Part shown: one piece after another, positions 49,236-59,411 of the stretch
How positions within the stretch are numbered: the first letter of the stretch is position 1
Layout of the letters: each line of letters opens with the position of its first letter
NCBI GenBank assembly: GCA_013115135.1
Contig: JABANP010000134.1
Span: forward strand, 55,287-119,286
Length of the DNA stretch: 64,000 nucleotides
Direction of reading: 5' to 3'
Source of the DNA: Perkinsus olseni
Taxonomy: Eukaryota > Perkinsozoa > Perkinsida > Perkinsidae
Made by a program: the position numbers and the translations under genes
The notes under the pieces: generated by a model
Seen by the model: only the letters and a program-made list of their open reading frames with translations
The model's database searches: none
What the model was told of the DNA's origin: nothing

Positions 49236-50927
49236 CTAAACCGTACAAGGATACGTCTGCCACCTCAAGACGTGCGGACTCCCGAAGCACAGGAAGGCGG
49301 AGTCTGGTCTCTCGGTAGGGTTGGCCATGGCCGCCATGCTGAGTACTTCACGAACGCCCTCACGGTCCACAGCTGGGAACCTCGCCAGATGGCCTTCAAA
49401 CCAAGCATCGGTCCCTGACAGCGTGGAGGGCCATGATCTATGCAGGTGGGCCTGCATGCCGGTCACTAGCGCCCACAGCAGAGCACCCCAGCTGAAGATG
49501 TCGCACTTGTCGTCATACTCGGGGCCCGTCCGAACTTCCGGTGCACAGTAGCCCGCGCTCCCACAGAATGTTCGGCACTTCGCGTCCGGACTACGACGCC
49601 AGATAGCCAGACCAAAGTCACACAGCTTGGGGTCGTAGTTGGAGTCGAGCACCACGTTGGCAGGCTTGAGATCTCTATACACTATCCACAGCTCATGGAG
49701 GTAGTTCACAGCCTGTAGCACCCTAGAGGCCATGCCCAAGGCAACTATGGGGTTAACTGGGTTGTTCCTAGACATGTAGGCGGCCAGGTCACCATGGACG
49801 CAGTACTCGAAGACGAAGGCCCAAGTGTCCGCAGTCTCGTACGCGCCATAAAAAGTAACGACGTTTTGGTGACTGATTCCACTGACTATCCGAAGCTCCT
49901 CCGCAGCCTTAGCCGTCAGCCCCCTTCGACGATAAATGCTCTTGTTCAAATACTTCAGGGCGTACTCACGACCGCTGGACACGTCGAAGACCCAGACGCA
50001 GCGACCGAACTCGCCCTTGCCAAGCTCAGCGCGCTCTCGGAACCGCTCGATGCAGAAGGGCACTGAGGGATCCACGCACTCCTCAAATTCATCGTCGGAC
50101 TCGGCGTCAAGACCGGTGTCGATCTCCTCTACCTCCTCAGCCAGGCGCTTCCGCAGCTGGTACTCGAAGAAAGGCAGGAGACAGCGATCGGCCGGATGGG
50201 ACTTGTTGTCGGATATTTTGATCTCACTGAGCGGCACGCTGATCGGTCGAACAACCACGATCCAGCCTTGGCAAGTGGAATACAGGATCAATAGGATTGC
50301 AGTTGTAAGCACATACTGGGGCGATACTAATAACAGCACCATGCCGACCAGCAGCCTAGAGACGACATAGGCCGCACGCACTCGCCTGGCGACGGGAGCT
50401 ACACCGAATGCATTCACGAACAATGTTAGATCACAACAAGTGGCACCCAGGCACACAAACAGCTGCCGTACGTCACAGAGCAAGTCCGCATCTTCCCAAT
50501 GGGTGGTGATGGCGACTCCGAGAAGACCGAGCAAAGGCCAGGGTTGAAAGGCACGCAGAACGTATGTGATGTGGATGGTCAAGGCAACCTCTATGAGCCG
50601 CAGCGCCAAAGCTTCGCGCAGTCGACCGGGAGGGTCGATGGTTACAGCTATATGGAGCGCGTGCACTACTCCGGCCAGCAAGATGCACCACAGCGGCCCG
50701 GAGAACAGGAGCATAGTGGGGAGCACTTGAGTGATGAACAGATCCACTCCCAAGCAGAACTTGTACAAAATGATGTAGGAGGCCACACATAAGAGGATCT
50801 CAGGGACTTCAGGGTCGGAGGGACTCGTCACCATAACGACTTTACAGGCCAGGCACAGTGCAGCGATCACCACAGCCGCCAACTGTAGCAAATGGCGCAG
50901 AGTGAGTTTCCGTTGTAGGTTGGTCAT
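49236..50927 (-). CDS. Polytopic membrane protein with C-terminal AGC-like Ser/Thr kinase
   Basis: Intronless gene of 563 residues. The first in-frame ATG gives MTNLQRKLTLRHLL at 50927; the reading above it begins at TTG and is not used. The first 230 residues are mostly hydrophobic with about six membrane segments (LLQLAAVVIAALCLACKV, TMLLFSGPLWCILLAGVV, LLGLLGVAITTHW, LLVGMVLLLVS, AILLILYSTCQGWIVVV). An acidic linker (DTGLDAESDDEFEE) leads to a complete kinase domain at about 293-545. It has GKGEFGRCVWVF, the lysine in YALKYL, HELWIVYRDLKPANVVLD, LCDFGLA, the activation loop CGSAGYCAPEV and DIFSWGALLWALVTG. YRD in place of HRD and the CGSAGYCAPE loop recall AGC kinases. It is probably a sensor kinase in an internal or surface membrane, but no ligand domain is recognisable. 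Confidence 0.85.
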   Translation of the reverse strand: MTNLQRKLTLRHLLQLAAVVIAALCLACKVVMVTSPSDPEVPEILLCVASYIILYKFCLGVDLFITQVLPTMLLFSGPLWCILLAGVVHALHIAVTIDPPGRLREALALRLIEVALTIHITYVLRAFQPWPLLGLLGVAITTHWEDADLLCDVRQLFVCLGATCCDLTLFVNAFGVAPVARRVRAAYVVSRLLVGMVLLLVSPQYVLTTAILLILYSTCQGWIVVVRPISVPLSEIKISDNKSHPADRCLLPFFEYQLRKRLAEEVEEIDTGLDAESDDEFEECVDPSVPFCIERFRERAELGKGEFGRCVWVFDVSSGREYALKYLNKSIYRRRGLTAKAAEELRIVSGISHQNVVTFYGAYETADTWAFVFEYCVHGDLAAYMSRNNPVNPIVALGMASRVLQAVNYLHELWIVYRDLKPANVVLDSNYDPKLCDFGLAIWRRSPDAKCRTFCGSAGYCAPEVRTGPEYDDKCDIFSWGALLWALVTGMQAHLHRSWPSTLSGTDAWFEGHLARFPAVDREGVREVLSMAAMANPTERPDSAFLCFGSPHVLRWQTYPCTV

Positions 50928-51074
50928 TGGTGGCGCATGGTCGGGAGAACAGAACTGAGACAGAGTCAAGCGCCGGCAGCTCGACCCTACTTCTCGTTTA
51001 AAAGACTCCGCAACACAATCAGCCGCAAACTATTCGAACAACGATTCATGATAGAGCACATGAAAGCTCATCAT

Positions 51075-51604
51075 CTACGTGATGGCCTCGCTATCCTGGA
51101 GCTCAACAGGGATCTTCACACACGCGGAGGTCGCAATCTGGACCTGAGGGCCTCGGATGAACTCCTGAGATCCTAGTCGCCGAGAAGCAGCTCACCGCTT
51201 TATGGACCGGCCTCCGCTGGTTGCCATTGGCTTCTAGCAATCGCCCTAAAGCATGAATCGAGTTGAGGGTCGAAGCAGTCTGGCGCACATATACCTATGT
51301 TCTCGAGCAACTTGGCAGCATTGCCGGAATTGCACAAGAGGAAGTCTTTAAAGCCGGAGTCCACGAACATCAAGTACTGCAAATAGCGTCGGATCTTCAG
51401 CCGCACAGAAGGCGTCAACGTCGGCGAATCCTTCGGAAGGTACTGAGGAGACGAAGGGAGTAAACCAACAGAGAGAATAACGCAGTCCTTATGACGCGAG
51501 GATACCACCGCCATAACCACAAAGACGAGCTTCAAGAGAGCGTTTGTACTGGTACCTACTTGAACGCAAATGAGCTTGAGCAGGTTCTGTTCCCGCTCCG
51601 TCAT
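51075..51604 (-). CDS. Small hypothetical protein of about 100 residues
   Basis: Not recognised but well resolved. The start MTEREQNLLKLICVQ is at 51604. Introns (gtaggt ... cctcag; gtatat ... ctttag; gtgagc ... tcag) join it to YLPKDSPTLTPSVRLKIR, YLQYLMFVDSGFKDFLLC, NSGNAAKLLENI, GRLLEANGNQRRPVHKA and VQIATSACVKIPVELQ, with a TAG at 51075-51077. The product is mostly helical and soluble. Four exons for about 100 residues is typical of the gene style of this window. Confidence 0.6.
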
Positions 51605-52341
51605 GGGGCAGGGCGTCCAGCGAGATGGATCTTCCTTCTGATGAGGCCTGAGGCGATCGAGGCTGCCGCACAGGAGAACAGGTCTGCCTGTTTACCCCTG
51701 AGACGCCCTCGGATCGAAGCTGACCGAGCGTTTCCGGCTGCCACGCTCCTGCTGGACACTCGGTTGCTGCTCTTTCGGAAGGAGGTGGGGATACTTATGA
51801 AATAGTGCTATGTTGTTCACCTGAACCGTTAAAGGCGCCCATGAAGCAGCACAGATCACGAGCCCTTGCCGACAGCAAACACCTTCTTAATCCCTTCCCC
51901 AAAGAGCTCTTTCCGATGAACCCATTCCAGGTGACAACACGGCGGATGGATGGTGCTCATCGTTCTCTGCTTCAACCATTGTTCGAATAGCTGTGACGCT
52001 TCGGACGGCCCTGATTTCATAGCTGAATAAACTAGACCGCGAAAGAACTCCGACTTCTTCAAACAGTGAGCAGACTCTGTTCATCAGAGTGCATCCCTCC
52101 GCCATACGTGTTCCAAACAAGAGACAGCCTTCGTACAGCAACACATCATGGGAACTTCTACATCACGCGCTGAACTATCGCGCCATTCAAGTTGTGAAGG
52201 TCGAAGGTCGCGCCCCACGACCTTCTCAGAGCCCATACCAGACCAGTAACCCAACCACACACGATAGCGGTTATGAGAGCTCATCTTAGTATACAACGAT
52301 AATATCAATACTACATGCTTTATCCATGTACACTATGTATG
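51605..52341. other. Region with possible minus-strand exons, unresolved
   Basis: The minus strand contains open stretches such as KSEFFRGLVYSAMKSG, EASQLFEQWLKQRT and RKELFGEGIKKVFAVG (about 51,880-52,060), and LLYEGCLLFGTRMAEG above them. They look like protein, but start, stop and joins cannot be fixed and no family is recognised. Confidence 0.3.
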
Positions 52342-53588
52342 CTACACAGCAACAACAGCGACTCTCGGTGCATGCTGGAGCGCGCTTGCACAGTCTAGAG
52401 CGACAGAAACCCGCGGCTCTGAGCCTGAAACCTCGACAGATACTCCAGCGAGGATGGGGCGAGGCCTTACGTCGTTAGACAGCCTCATGCGATTCGCAAG
52501 GATCGTCCCCGCCCACGCCGGAGTTGATCTCCAACGCCGAACCATCCCGCCTGTAGAAAGCAATGACACTTCCAAGCTCCCATTGCTCCTACCGTCACGG
52601 GAGCTGCCTCCACCTGTGTCAGTGGAGCCGGCTCATGCTTCTCAGATAATAACTCCATCCCATCATGTTGGTACCTAACGCCCTCTAATCACAGAGCAGG
52701 TCGTGAGAGGAATAGACCCACATCAAACCAGTCACCCCACGATGGCATTTCCCCACCCCACCATCAACCAACTTGAGCTTGTATAGCTCATCGTGGAGTA
52801 TCTCGTCCACTGATAGCCGTGGGCTCCTGACCTTCCTATACATTCCCAGGTCAACGTCACCAGCACCGAAGATATCCACTTCTCCCCCAGATCTTGCTTT
52901 CTTGCCCTCTCTTGCCGCTTTCCTAATGCTCTCGTTATAGAATTTCTTATTCCGTATATGTTCCTGCATGCCGCTTGGTGAGAGCGCATATTGTGTTGTA
53001 TCTCCGGTTCGCTCCAGCAGCACACTCCTCAGAAGCATCGAGGACTCAGCGTGGTCCATACCTACGAAGACCGCAGTACCCCTCCAACGAGCAATCTAAT
53101 CAGGGGCACACCATCACAGCTAGCTTGACAGGGTCATCTACCGCCCAACAGCCTACTAGTAGATTTGCTCTTCATTATCCTGGTCAGAGTGATCGGCCTC
53201 GCTCCGCCCTTTACCACAGCCGCAGCGGCTGCTCGCTGTGCTTTCACTTCATCTTGGTCAACGAACTTGTACTCCGGAGGCAAAGTCCTCAGGGATCGCC
53301 TCCAGCCCCATGCCGTTGCTTCTGTCCCAGGCCCTCCAGCCACCTCTCCCCATCCAATGGCATACACCACCACACTGTACAGCTTGTTGCAGTACATGAC
53401 ATGGATATCGCGCTGATGATTGCCCGAGTGACTTGGGAGAAAAAGTAACCACAACCTCCTGCGTCGAGAGCGGTCCCTAAAACTAACAATGAGGCCACCA
53501 GAGTATCACTCCCATCATAAGAACAACACACTACGGGGCCAGCCACCTCCCAAACAGATGGATTCCGAGCCTCGGAACCTGGCGTCAC
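52342..53588 (-). CDS. Hypothetical multi-exon protein
   Basis: Not recognised. Blocks on the minus strand include MYCNKLYSVVVYAIGWGE, PPEYKFVDQDEVKAQRAA, GGARPITLTRIM, then ESSMLLRSVLLERTGD, YALSPSGMQEHIRNKKF, ESIRKAAREGKKARSGGE, DIFGAGDVDLGMYRK and LSVDEILHDELYKLKLVD. A final block is RPRPILAGVSVEVSGSEP with a stop at 52342. The ATG at 53059 (MDHAESSMLL) comes three bases after an AG, so it could be a gene start of its own, with the upper block belonging to another gene. No membrane or catalytic motif. Confidence 0.4.
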
Positions 53589-53992
53589 TTAGCAACGGTG
53601 TGCCTCAAGGCTCAGGACTGCGATTATCTCTATCGGAAGTCTCTAATGGCAAAGGTGGGGTTGCTCACGAACGTACAGCCGTTGGCAAGCGACGAACATG
53701 AAAGGAGTTAAGTAATCATCATCGTCAACCGTCGAGCTCGGAACCTCTCTGTAAATAGCAACCCCGAGCCACGGGGGAGAGTCGACGAATCGGCGTCACT
53801 GCGGCTACGCTCGTCCGAGCCAAAAACTCAGCCCCACCCACCCTATACTACTATCTTTCCAGCAGCCGGCCTGACGTTTATGTGGGATACGTTAGGAACA
53901 GCCCAATCGATCGGGAGCGAGGCGTGCTCATTTGCGCAGTGTGAGAACAATATCTCTGCGGTCACCCCTGAAATTCAAACGCCCGCAGTCTA
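53589..53992. other. Gap, no gene supported
   Basis: About 400 bases between two minus-strand genes with no motif or repeat noticed. Confidence 0.35.
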
Positions 53993-56900
53993 TCAGACGA
54001 CTGTATTACACAGGGCAGCCGCCGAAGTCCAGGGAAGAAGGCGCGACTGAGAGGGTCGGTACCTGAGAGATGCCCCATAGAGCGATCGACGCCTCAGGCC
54101 CTCGCTTACAATGCTGCTGCCAACCACAGGAAGGGTGAGCTGGTAGTCCAGCAGGTCCTTGGATTCAACCTTCACTTGGCACTGGTATCGGTTGATGATC
54201 TCCTGGGCGGCCCTCGTGCACTTGAACCCTTTCCGTTCTATATATCTAAGGCAATGCATGCCCCCTCGGGCTAGAGAAGGTAACGTTGATTCGAAAAAGC
54301 TTATGACGCTGAGCTCGTGCCTGTGGGCTGGGACGTAGTCTTCACATGGCCGGGGCCAATGCTTTGAAATTCCCAACTCACCCCTAGATAATGGCTTTAG
54401 AATAAGCCTTGCCCACGCGCGGGCGTGAGAGTTACGTATGAGATGGTATAATACTCTGAGCCCCGAATACTTACTTCGGCGGTCGAAATGAAACGTGGAT
54501 AGTGGTGGTGTCGAAGGCCTGCACAGGACATATTTCCAACTTCCGGTAGGCTCTCCTCCCACCTTCACAACACCATTGATAGGCGACGCTTCGATAACTC
54601 CAGGCGGGGTCTCATCCGCCTCCACGAGGGAGGAGGAGAAAGGGAGGTTGAGCGGCCCTTTATTCACCAAGCGAACCTTGACAGTCTTCCGCAAACCGCA
54701 GTAGACCTGATGGATCCCTGGTCTGTCTCGGCCATGGCGCGAAGGAGCCCCACCTGGCCGAAGTCCACAGTGCCCGGGTCTGCTCCCTCAACTACCATCT
54801 CCAGCTCTTGCTTCACAAATGTCCCTGAGGTTGTTCGCAGCACTGAACATCACCGGGAGTACAGAATCTCCAAGAAGTTCACCCATAAGATGTAGCCGCG
54901 CTGGGGTATTCCTGCCGCCTAGATGGACGTCGTAGAAGGTCTCGAAGGGGCCTCCTTCACGTGCAGGGTCCGTTGCACGAACCTCGACCCTCACACTCAC
55001 ACTGTCACCTAAGGTAAGGCTGATTAGCTCTAGAAGGCGAGGACGGGCTCTGGCCCCCATCCCCGTTCAGCGAGCTTGCGGCAGATTGCGAGTTGCCAAG
55101 TCGCCAGTCAGGAAGTGTCGGACTCAGGACGGCGATCATCGAAACGACACCAACCCGTCCTCGCGCGACTAGATGCCCCGTAGATTCAACGCTCTAGCGG
55201 CTTCAATACGACCACAGCCAATCACAGGAAGGAGGAGGGAGTTTGGAGGCCATCACGCCCACGACTCAGTCGCAATTGTCGAAAGCTCGTTCGTATTCCG
55301 ACCGAGAAAAGGTCCGTGGAAGCCGCCGGTAGCAGCATAGCGGCATTACCTGGTGGCACCGTGGAGGATTCGGGCTGGATCCGCACCTCCAAATTCCTCG
55401 AGCCGTTGTCCTCTCGCTTAGAAAACGAAAACTCTTCCATCTCGGGTGACTCTGCCAAGACACAGACTCGTTAGAGCGGAGCGAAGCGCCACCAGTGTCG
55501 AAGAGAAAATTCGCGGGTGACATGCGTGACCCAATGGAGCAGCCCTCAGCTGGGACGCCTTTCTCGCCGAAGGCTTTACCGCAATCCCTGGGGCAACCGA
55601 CAGACCCATTCCAGCATTCCCTCCCCCGTACTACCATTTCGAACGAAGATATCTTGGAAAGAAGATTTGTCTATGGGAATAATCCCGAAATTGATGACCT
55701 CCGTCGAAAGGTTCATGGGGCAAGCAAAAAAACCTGACGGGGGCACCCAAGCTCAAAGCTGGCCATTTCCCAACGCTGCACCCACATCTCGGCTACATAG
55801 GAGAAGAAACAGGCTGTCGAAAATTCTGGTCGGTGACAAAGGCAATCTTAAAGGAAGCAAATATACTCTTCTGGGGGTCTTCGTCCAATTCAAATTGGTC
55901 CTCCGGCCTGCCCCTTTTTTCCAAGGGAGCCTCTAGAGGAGCACCAGGACAGGCAATCGCCGCCGCCCACTGGTACCGCGCCACCAGCTCGCAGCCACCG
56001 AAGATGAGCTCTATGAGGAAGTTCGGAGGGGCGTCCGCCGGCACCTCGACCGAGAGCGGCTCTCCGCGAGACGCAAAGGCCATTGAGAGGATCTCCGACT
56101 GGTCGCTGCGGACTAACCTGACCTCGAGGGAGTTGGGCCGGGGCAGAGTCCCTGGATAGGATAATATACTGACGAACACTCTACGCTCCTTTTTAGGCTC
56201 TGCCGGCCGAGTATCCTCAACCGCACTCGGAAGATTTTCCACAGAGTCCAAAGATTCCTCCTCCTCCTCCTCCTGAGCCACCTCTGGGAGCTCCATCTTG
56301 AATGCAAAGTACTTCGCCCACGGCTCGATAACCATCTCCCTCACCGACGGTATATGCTCAGTCATCTCCAACAAGTACAGATAGTCCTCCATCTCAGAAC
56401 AGAATGAACTCTGCCGAAGACCCTCGCCTCGAGACGACCTCCGGCCAAGCACGCTGACCTTGAAGGCGTCCCACTGGCCTGTGATCGAAGTTGATACCCT
56501 TTTCAACTGCGCTGAGATCGAGCCCTGATGCCCGTCATGCTTGGGTGCCTGTGGCGGGCTTCCAAGGTTGAAGCGCGCTTCTCGTAAGTGGCTTGTCGTC
56601 CGAGCCCAGGTCTATCGGTGGGGACAGACTAACCTTACGACGGTGCTTGCTATGACGATGATGATGCCGATGGTGACGAGCCCTTCCATTGGCGTTGGAT
56701 AGATCACCAGCCGTGCTGAAGTCGAGGCTCCTAGCGACAGTACCCGGCCATCCGTCCGCTGGGCTGTCACCCCAGGCAGAGGTGCTCATGGGGGTATCGA
56801 AGGGCGCTCGAGGCCATTCATGGGCGTCGTCGTATCCAAGGTCGAACCTTGCATCCGACGGAGTCGTCGCTGACCTCCTCCACGGACTGTCACAGGAAAC

Positions 56901-57899
56901 TCCATTGTCCCTCGTTGCCACACTCCTCGAGCTGCCTGCCCGACTGAAGCTGTCCGTCGCCTTCGTCCACTCCCTCAGGCCATTCTCATCCGTCTCCCCT
57001 ACCACCGATTCTTCGTCCACCGCCACCGCCCAACCCGTCAAATCCGCAGACTCCCCCGAGGGAGCCGGCGTCCTCGTAGGCTCTCCCGAGGCGATCTGCT
57101 CCCAACCGCCGTGCCGGGTGGTCGTATCCAGGCTGGCAAATGATGCTGGGGTAGGTGGTATCGACTGAGCACCCCAGTTCAGTGAATCACCATCATCATC
57201 GAAGGACAAGGTCCTGCTCTCCATTTGGTTCACTCCGCCGAATCCAATCTGCCCTGTCTCAAACTCCAACCCCGATCGTCTCCCATTCGTAGCACCACCG
57301 GACTCCCCGAAGAACGTATCCCGAGGGGCGTGGCTGTAAGTTGCCGCCCCCCTAGCAGGAGCCTCGTCCAGCAGGGACCTCGTGGCTGCCCTAGCCGGGG
57401 TGCCGTGCCGAGCCGAGTCGAACCCTCTCCCCATCGTCGTCGATTTCCGTATAGAGTCGTTGACACCGTTGTAGCCTCTCAACTCCATCGCAGGCGAGTC
57501 GGCCGTGAAAAAACTATTTCGTCCGTACTGCATCGTAGACACCCCAGGGGCGCTCTGGATGCTGGCCCGAGTGTCCCTCAAGTCCCCCATACTACCAAAA
57601 GCATCACTGCTCGTATAGGTAGCACTGCGTTGAATCGGCGGCTGCAGAGGCTCCTCGGCCTTCCACAGGTTCGGCATCGTACCAAATCCCATCGACGACG
57701 ATACCGTCTCGACGCCAGACTCCGTGCTGTGATCTACGAAGGTTCGCCAATGCTGCCCTCCGGAGATCTCCTGAGGGCTGGACGAACCTGAGCAGCACCG
57801 ACATGATGGCCAATGTACAGTCGAAGACCCACTACTCGAGGAGGCCACTGCGCTGCCGTTCATCTCGGCCGTCTTCTCAGACACTGTATCGACTGTCAT
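53993..57899 (-). CDS. Probable flagellar protein with C2-like and ASH/HYDIN-type domains
   Basis: The first in-frame ATG (57899) starts MTVDTVSEKTAEMNGS. A long disordered Ser/Gly/Thr-rich region follows (to about 56,640) and ends in a histidine/arginine run (RARHHRHHHRHSKHRRK). An intron (AAG then gttagt ... cagcgcag) joins it to LKRVSTSITGQWDAFKVS, SFCSEMEDYLYLLEMTEH and VREMVIEPWAKYFAFKME. An acidic run and VFVSILSYPGTLPRPNSL follow, probably a beta-sandwich. Another in-frame intron near 55,740-55,790 leads to INFGIIPIDKSSFQDIF, VRNGSTGEGMLEW: the start of an ASH/HYDIN-type immunoglobulin-like domain. More such strands follow (SSTVPPGNAAML, LGDSVSVRVEVRATD, VKVRLVNKGPLNLPFSSS, EASPINGVVKVGG). 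These domains are typical of ciliary proteins. The ATG at 55716 leaves the alternative of two genes. The C-terminal end at 53993 is uncertain. Confidence 0.55.
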
Positions 57900-58503
57900 T
57901 GTATCCAAGTCGGCATGACTTCCACCATACAACTCACCCGATCCTTAGCGCAACTCAACATCAGGAAAGGTCATAAAAACATCGGCTCATGCATAGCAGT
58001 ACAACAGTAACTGCTACCGAGGGTACAGGGAAATCATGACAGTGACCGCCACCGTGGTCTCTCATATACCATGCGCAACGACATCGACCAGTAGACGAAC
58101 CTATTGGCCCTATCCGTACGACATCTCGCCAAAAATAACTCCGTGCGGTATACTTCCCATTCAGCTCGAAGGACAGTTTTCTTTACCCAATCTCCTCTCC
58201 CAAGAAGCAGTAGTAGTAGGGCGGATCAGTTGGTGATGCATGACAAAGTTTTGTCGTCATCCGATCTTAGAGATCGGCTCAGACAAGGTGGTAAAATTGT
58301 TTTTCCTCATCTCCGCCCTCACAGGAGGTTCATCATGCCCAGTCAGTAAGATGCAGTTTAACAACGCAAATCATCAAAGTTCTTCGGTCTGGTGACGAAC
58401 AAACATCTCCCAGTATAGGGCCATCGAGGCCTCAGTGACTGGTGCACCGAAGACTGCTAATAACCCGTTAGGATAATCACCCAGCAAGGCTCACCATCAC
58501 AGC
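57900..58503. other. Gap between the ASH-domain gene and RPL10A
   Basis: About 600 bases holding the promoter side of the ASH-domain gene and the 3' end of RPL10A. A short upstream open frame (MVEVMPTWIQ, start near 57,928) ends overlapping the ASH-domain gene's start codon. No other gene seen. Confidence 0.4.
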
Positions 58504-59355
58504 TTAACCGTAGATACGCTGGACGGGGCCCATAGTAGACTTGATGTGAAGAGTCTTCACGTTGTTCCAGTTCTTCTTAAGAAGAGAGACGAGGAAGTTG
58601 ATACTCATCAAAGAGTTCTGCTTGAGCTCGTCAGCGGTCATGCCAACGTTACCGATGGCAACACCCATGCAGAGGACCTTCTTAAGCTGGAACTTAACGT
58701 TGGACTTCATGTCAAGGATCTTCTTGGACATGTCGTCGTTATGGGTGATGAGGGTAGGGAACTTACCGGCCTTGTTAAGACCAGGTCCCAATAAACGGGG
58801 GATCTGGGGGATCAACACCTGGGAAGCCAGGAAGGCGTCGTACTTGTTGGCGAGCTTCTTCACGAGCTTCTTGTTCTTGTTGAGCTTCTTGAGATCATCA
58901 ACGCTCATGAACTCAACGCCGATCTTGGCGGCCTCGTCACAGTGGACGGCGTCACCCAAGACGCAGATCTTCATGTTGGGGCGGGGGACGTGGGGAAGCT
59001 TCACGGTACCGGAGAAACGCTTATCGCGCTGGGTATCGTAATCCTTGAGTCCGACCTGAAAGTGAAAACGATAATAGTAATGTCAACCTCAGGCGACCCG
59101 AGCCACAAGGCGGTGAAGAGAGAAGAACGTCAGTGAGATTTTATCCAGCATGCGCTCTACCAACGGTAAGCATCGGCATTCAAGTTTCTGAAAGCATCAT
59201 TCGCCCCTCCCTTCCCTCTCCCATGCGCCTGCGCTCCCTAAGGGTAGTACTACCTGGAGCTCAACAGTCTCCAAGAAGTTCCTGGGCTTCTCCTGGGAGG
59301 CCTCCAGGATGGCGGCAATAGCAGTCTTCAGGTTGTCGATAGAGAGCTTGCTCAT
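58504..59355 (-). CDS. RPL10A: 60S ribosomal protein L10a (uL1)
   Basis: Component of the large-subunit L1 stalk, which moves with the E-site tRNA during translocation. Exon 1 (59254-59355, 34 codons) starts [18 protein letters not shown] and ends NFLETVELQ. An intron follows (59056-59253) and exon 2 (58504-59055) continues [63 protein letters not shown] and [18 protein letters not shown], ending VQRIYG. The total is 217 residues, the usual length for eukaryotic L10a. Strong codon bias and clean frame contrast with its neighbours, as expected for a highly expressed gene. Confidence 0.97.
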
Positions 59356-59411
59356 GGTGTCGACAGGGTGATGTTGTCTTCACTCGTGGTGGACTTCGGA
59401 CCCGGCCTTAC

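Noticed and set aside
56535..57899. A self-standing 465-codon gene ending at 56535
   Set aside because: A good donor (AAG then gttagt) and acceptor join its basic C-terminal run to the next coding block, so the stop lies in an intron.
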